Part shown: positions 62,060-64,000 of the stretch, in pieces
Position numbering within the stretch: position 1 is the stretch's first letter
How the letters are laid out: every line of letters starts with the position of its first letter
Assembly: GCA_030142905.1 (NCBI GenBank)
Contig: JASJOG010000253.1
Span: 86,001-150,000, forward strand
DNA length: 64,000 nt
DNA from: Heliopora coerulea
Lineage: Eukaryota > Cnidaria > Anthozoa > Scleralcyonacea > Helioporidae
Reading direction: 5' to 3'
Notes under the pieces: generated by a model
Seen by the model: only the letters and a program-made list of their open reading frames with translations
What the model was told of the DNA's origin: nothing
Databases searched by the model: none
Program-made: the position numbers and the translations under genes

Positions 62060-64000
62060 TTAGCCATAAATGTTCTGATGGAATCGTTCACATGCGAATA
62101 CCACAGCCAAAAGTTCTTTTTCGATCGGTGCATATCTGGCTTGAATTTCAGTCATCGTTCTGGATGCATACGCAACAGGAGATCCATCTTGTAAAAGTAC
62201 CGCGCCCAGTCCTTTGCTTGAAGCATCTGTTTGCAATACCACTGGTTTCGTGACGTCGTAATATCTCAGAACGAGATTGGTAGAGAGGACCTCTTTTATT
62301 TTCTCATATGCAACTTGATGTTTTTCAGTCCAATGCCAAGGAACGTTTTTCTTTAAAAGTTCTCTCAGGGGTGCTAAGATCTCTAACATTCCTGGGATGA
62401 ACTTTGCTAGGTAATTTACCATTCCAAGTAGCCTTTGTACACCTGGTTTATCTAGCGGTGCTGGCATGTTAAGGATTGCCTCAACTTTAGACTGATCAGG
62501 TAGAACTCCTCCTTCGGTTAGCTTGTGACCAAGGTAGGTAACTTCTGTAACCCGAAGCTGGCATTTGTCTGGGTTGAGGGTCATTCCGATCATTTTAGTT
62601 CGGTCTAGGGTCGCTTGCAATCTCTGATCGTGCTCTTCGATGGTTCTTCCCCAAACCAATATATCATCGATATCCATCTCCACTCCTTCCAGATCTTCAA
62701 ATAGGTGATTGACTTTCTTGTGGAATATTTCTTGTGCTGAATGGATACCAAAGGGCATTCGTAGGAAACGGTAGTGCCCAAATGGAGTGTTGAAGGTTTT
62801 CAATAATGAACTTTCGTCGTCGAGAGGTATCTGCCAGTACCTCTGATTAGCATACAAAATGCTAAAATATTTTGCGCCATGTAATCGACTTGCAATTTCT
62901 TCCCATGTTGGTAATTGGTACTGCTCTCTCTTCAGATACTTGTTCAGCTTTCTAGGGTCTAAACACACTCTGAGTTTTCCGTTTGGTTTTTCAATGATAA
63001 CAGGATTGTGCACCCAATCTGTAGGCTCTTCCACTTTAACAATAACTTCCTTTTCCATACGATCGAGCTCTTCCTTTAGCTTTCTTCGTAACATAGCTGG
63101 AATCTTCCTTGGGGCTTGCGCAATAGGAACTGCTCGTGGATTCATTTCCACATGATAACACCCGTCGAGTTTTCCAAGACCATGAAAAACCTCTTTGAAA
63201 TTTTCTTTAATCTGCTCCGTTGAACAATCACTGACTTTGCTGCTAGACGTTAGACAGTGCATGACTTTAATAACATTCAATTCCTGGCAGGTTTCCAAAC
63301 TGAGGACTGTTCTGTTATTAGTTTCAACAACGTAGAACTCCGTCTCAATTTCTTGCTCTTTATACAAACACGGTAGTGTGCATCTCCCCTTGACTGGTAT
63401 TTCTGTTCCACCGTACCCCGTCAACTTCGTGTTGGTTGCTTTGATCTCGGCATCTTTGGGAACGTTCTTGTTTGTCGCCAATTTTTGATACACCCGATCC
63501 GGCATTACATTGACCTCAGCGCCGGTATCTAACTTCACGCGAACTTTCTCATCTAAAATGTTGACAATTGCCAGGGCTTCGTTCTTACTCACTGCTCGAG
63601 CTTCCAAAATGTTCACCGTCTCGATTAAAAAGTCATCGTTTGAATCTGCTATAATCTCTCTGACTTCTTTCTTCGGTGCGCGACTTTGTTTTAACCCAGC
63701 TGTTCGACACATTTTCGCGAAGTGATTTTTCTTCTGACAATTGTGACACTCTTTGCCGTACGCGGGGCATTTTCGTACTTCATGGTTTCTACCACAGTTT
63801 CGACATGACACGACATTTATCTTATCTGTTTTCCCGTCCTGAACTTGTTTACCACGATCTCTAGCTGTCGAGCTTTTGTCGTTTGCAATGTAACGTTGTC
63901 TGCTTCTTTTGTCTTGCTCTGACTGACTCTTGTGTAACGTATCTACTTCTAACTCCCCATGGAATAACTTCATCTGTTGTTGCGTAATTTCATGAGACCG
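62060..64000 (-). CDS. Gypsy gag-pol part: zinc knuckles, protease, RT, RNase H (partial at window end)
   Basis: The frame is open to the window edge, so the true start lies outside. It shows two zinc knuckles (CRNCGRNHEVRKC and CHNCQKKNHFAKMC, the second a CCHC) and an aspartic protease active site (VKLDTGAEVNVMP). RT follows with KPNGKLRVCLDPRKLNKYL, LRMPFGIHSAQEIF and the catalytic MDIDDILVWG. RNase H starts VVLQTDASSKGLGAVLLQDG, then ASRTMTEIQARYAPIEKELL. Pol order is protease, RT, RNase H. The frame ends at a TAA (62062-62060) after FHQNIYG, inside RNase H; the same frame continues beyond it. Confidence 0.9.
   Translation of the reverse strand, partial: RSHEITQQQMKLFHGELEVDTLHKSQSEQDKRSRQRYIANDKSSTARDRGKQVQDGKTDKINVVSCRNCGRNHEVRKCPAYGKECHNCQKKNHFAKMCRTAGLKQSRAPKKEVREIIADSNDDFLIETVNILEARAVSKNEALAIVNILDEKVRVKLDTGAEVNVMPDRVYQKLATNKNVPKDAEIKATNTKLTGYGGTEIPVKGRCTLPCLYKEQEIETEFYVVETNNRTVLSLETCQELNVIKVMHCLTSSSKVSDCSTEQIKENFKEVFHGLGKLDGCYHVEMNPRAVPIAQAPRKIPAMLRRKLKEELDRMEKEVIVKVEEPTDWVHNPVIIEKPNGKLRVCLDPRKLNKYLKREQYQLPTWEEIASRLHGAKYFSILYANQRYWQIPLDDESSLLKTFNTPFGHYRFLRMPFGIHSAQEIFHKKVNHLFEDLEGVEMDIDDILVWGRTIEEHDQRLQATLDRTKMIGMTLNPDKCQLRVTEVTYLGHKLTEGGVLPDQSKVEAILNMPAPLDKPGVQRLLGMVNYLAKFIPGMLEILAPLRELLKKNVPWHWTEKHQVAYEKIKEVLSTNLVLRYYDVTKPVVLQTDASSKGLGAVLLQDGSPVAYASRTMTEIQARYAPIEKELLAVVFACERFHQNIYG

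Larger units (their letters stand above)
60866..64000 (-). mobile_element. Ty3/Gypsy-type LTR retrotransposon, 3' part; continues past the window
   Basis: The minus strand encodes, high to low, zinc knuckles, protease, reverse transcriptase, RNase H and integrase, followed by a purine tract and a putative LTR. The integrase ends abruptly after EYRNTPVD, where another ~100-200 residues are expected, and the purine tract follows within about ten codons. An internal deletion therefore removed the integrase C-terminus. Apart from this and one stop codon the pol frame is open, so the insertion is young. Confidence 0.88.

Noticed and set aside
1..64000. CRISPR arrays, operons or bacterial-type regulatory signals
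   Set aside because: The window is eukaryotic: introns, LINEs, PLEs, SINEs and LTR elements. The tandem repeats seen (48.7-49.4 kb, 44.3 kb) are adjacent or mirrored units without unique spacers.

Overview
This is a TE-rich, AT-rich animal genomic window. Interrupted genes with phase-1 immunoglobulin-superfamily (IgSF) exons, abundant Penelope-like elements (PLEs), CR1/L2-type LINEs, tRNA-derived SINEs and several classes of cut-and-paste DNA transposon all point to an invertebrate. The overall character fits a cnidarian, most likely an anthozoan such as a stony coral. That assignment is my inference from the repeat flavour and receptor architecture; no rRNA or housekeeping gene is present to prove it.

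The one convincing host gene lies on the minus strand and spans about 48 kb (51396 down to 3254). Seven exons can be placed by eye, each with GT/AG borders. The phases chain without conflict (1-1-1-1-1-0) and the coding length is a multiple of three, giving a predicted 467-residue protein (486 with an alternative donor). It reads: signal peptide, a cysteine-free V-set-like Ig domain, two cysteine-bearing Ig domains, a Thr/Pro stalk, a transmembrane helix with tandem GxxxG spacing, and a cytoplasmic tail of about 127 residues. The tail has five tyrosine motifs, including one canonical ITIM (VTYASL) and an ITIM-like TNYADI. By architecture it is a candidate immune or allorecognition receptor, resembling in outline the Hydractinia Alr-type molecules.

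The introns of this gene hold most of the rest. From low to high coordinate they contain: a 2.2-kb element with P-like features (8-bp target duplication, ~31-bp inverted ends); a PLE split by a second PLE that has ~300-bp inverted ends and a ~100-bp hairpin (9.1-12.7 kb); a SINE (15.2 kb); a MITE-like element (16.3-17.0 kb); a decayed Gypsy element (17.75-19.2 kb); a short relative of the P-like element (19.35-19.8 kb); a 3.7-kb element with ~430-bp inverted arms (21.0-24.7 kb); SINE and PLE fragments (24.8-26.3 kb); a purine-rich microsatellite (29.5-29.75 kb); a LINE (33.5-36.0 kb); a PLE interrupted by a complete-ended pogo/Tigger transposon that also carries an antisense HIRAN-like ORF (36.0-39.5 kb); a large inverted repeat around another PLE fragment (40.5-42.5 kb); a LINE tail (43.5-44.0 kb); a hAT MITE (48.0-48.3 kb); and a foldback element interrupted by a deleted Tc1/mariner copy (48.4-50.4 kb).

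Beyond the receptor's first exon the window is repeats: an L2/CR1 LINE tail (52.85-53.4 kb), PLE pieces (54.0, 56.5-57.3 and 58.2-59.5 kb), a pair of tRNA-derived SINEs embedded in TA repeats (55.6-56.1 kb), a palindromic MITE (60.4-60.6 kb), and the 3' part of a Gypsy-type LTR retrotransposon (60866 to the window end) with a near-intact pol. All coding assignments come from reading translations and splice signals; no similarity search was run.
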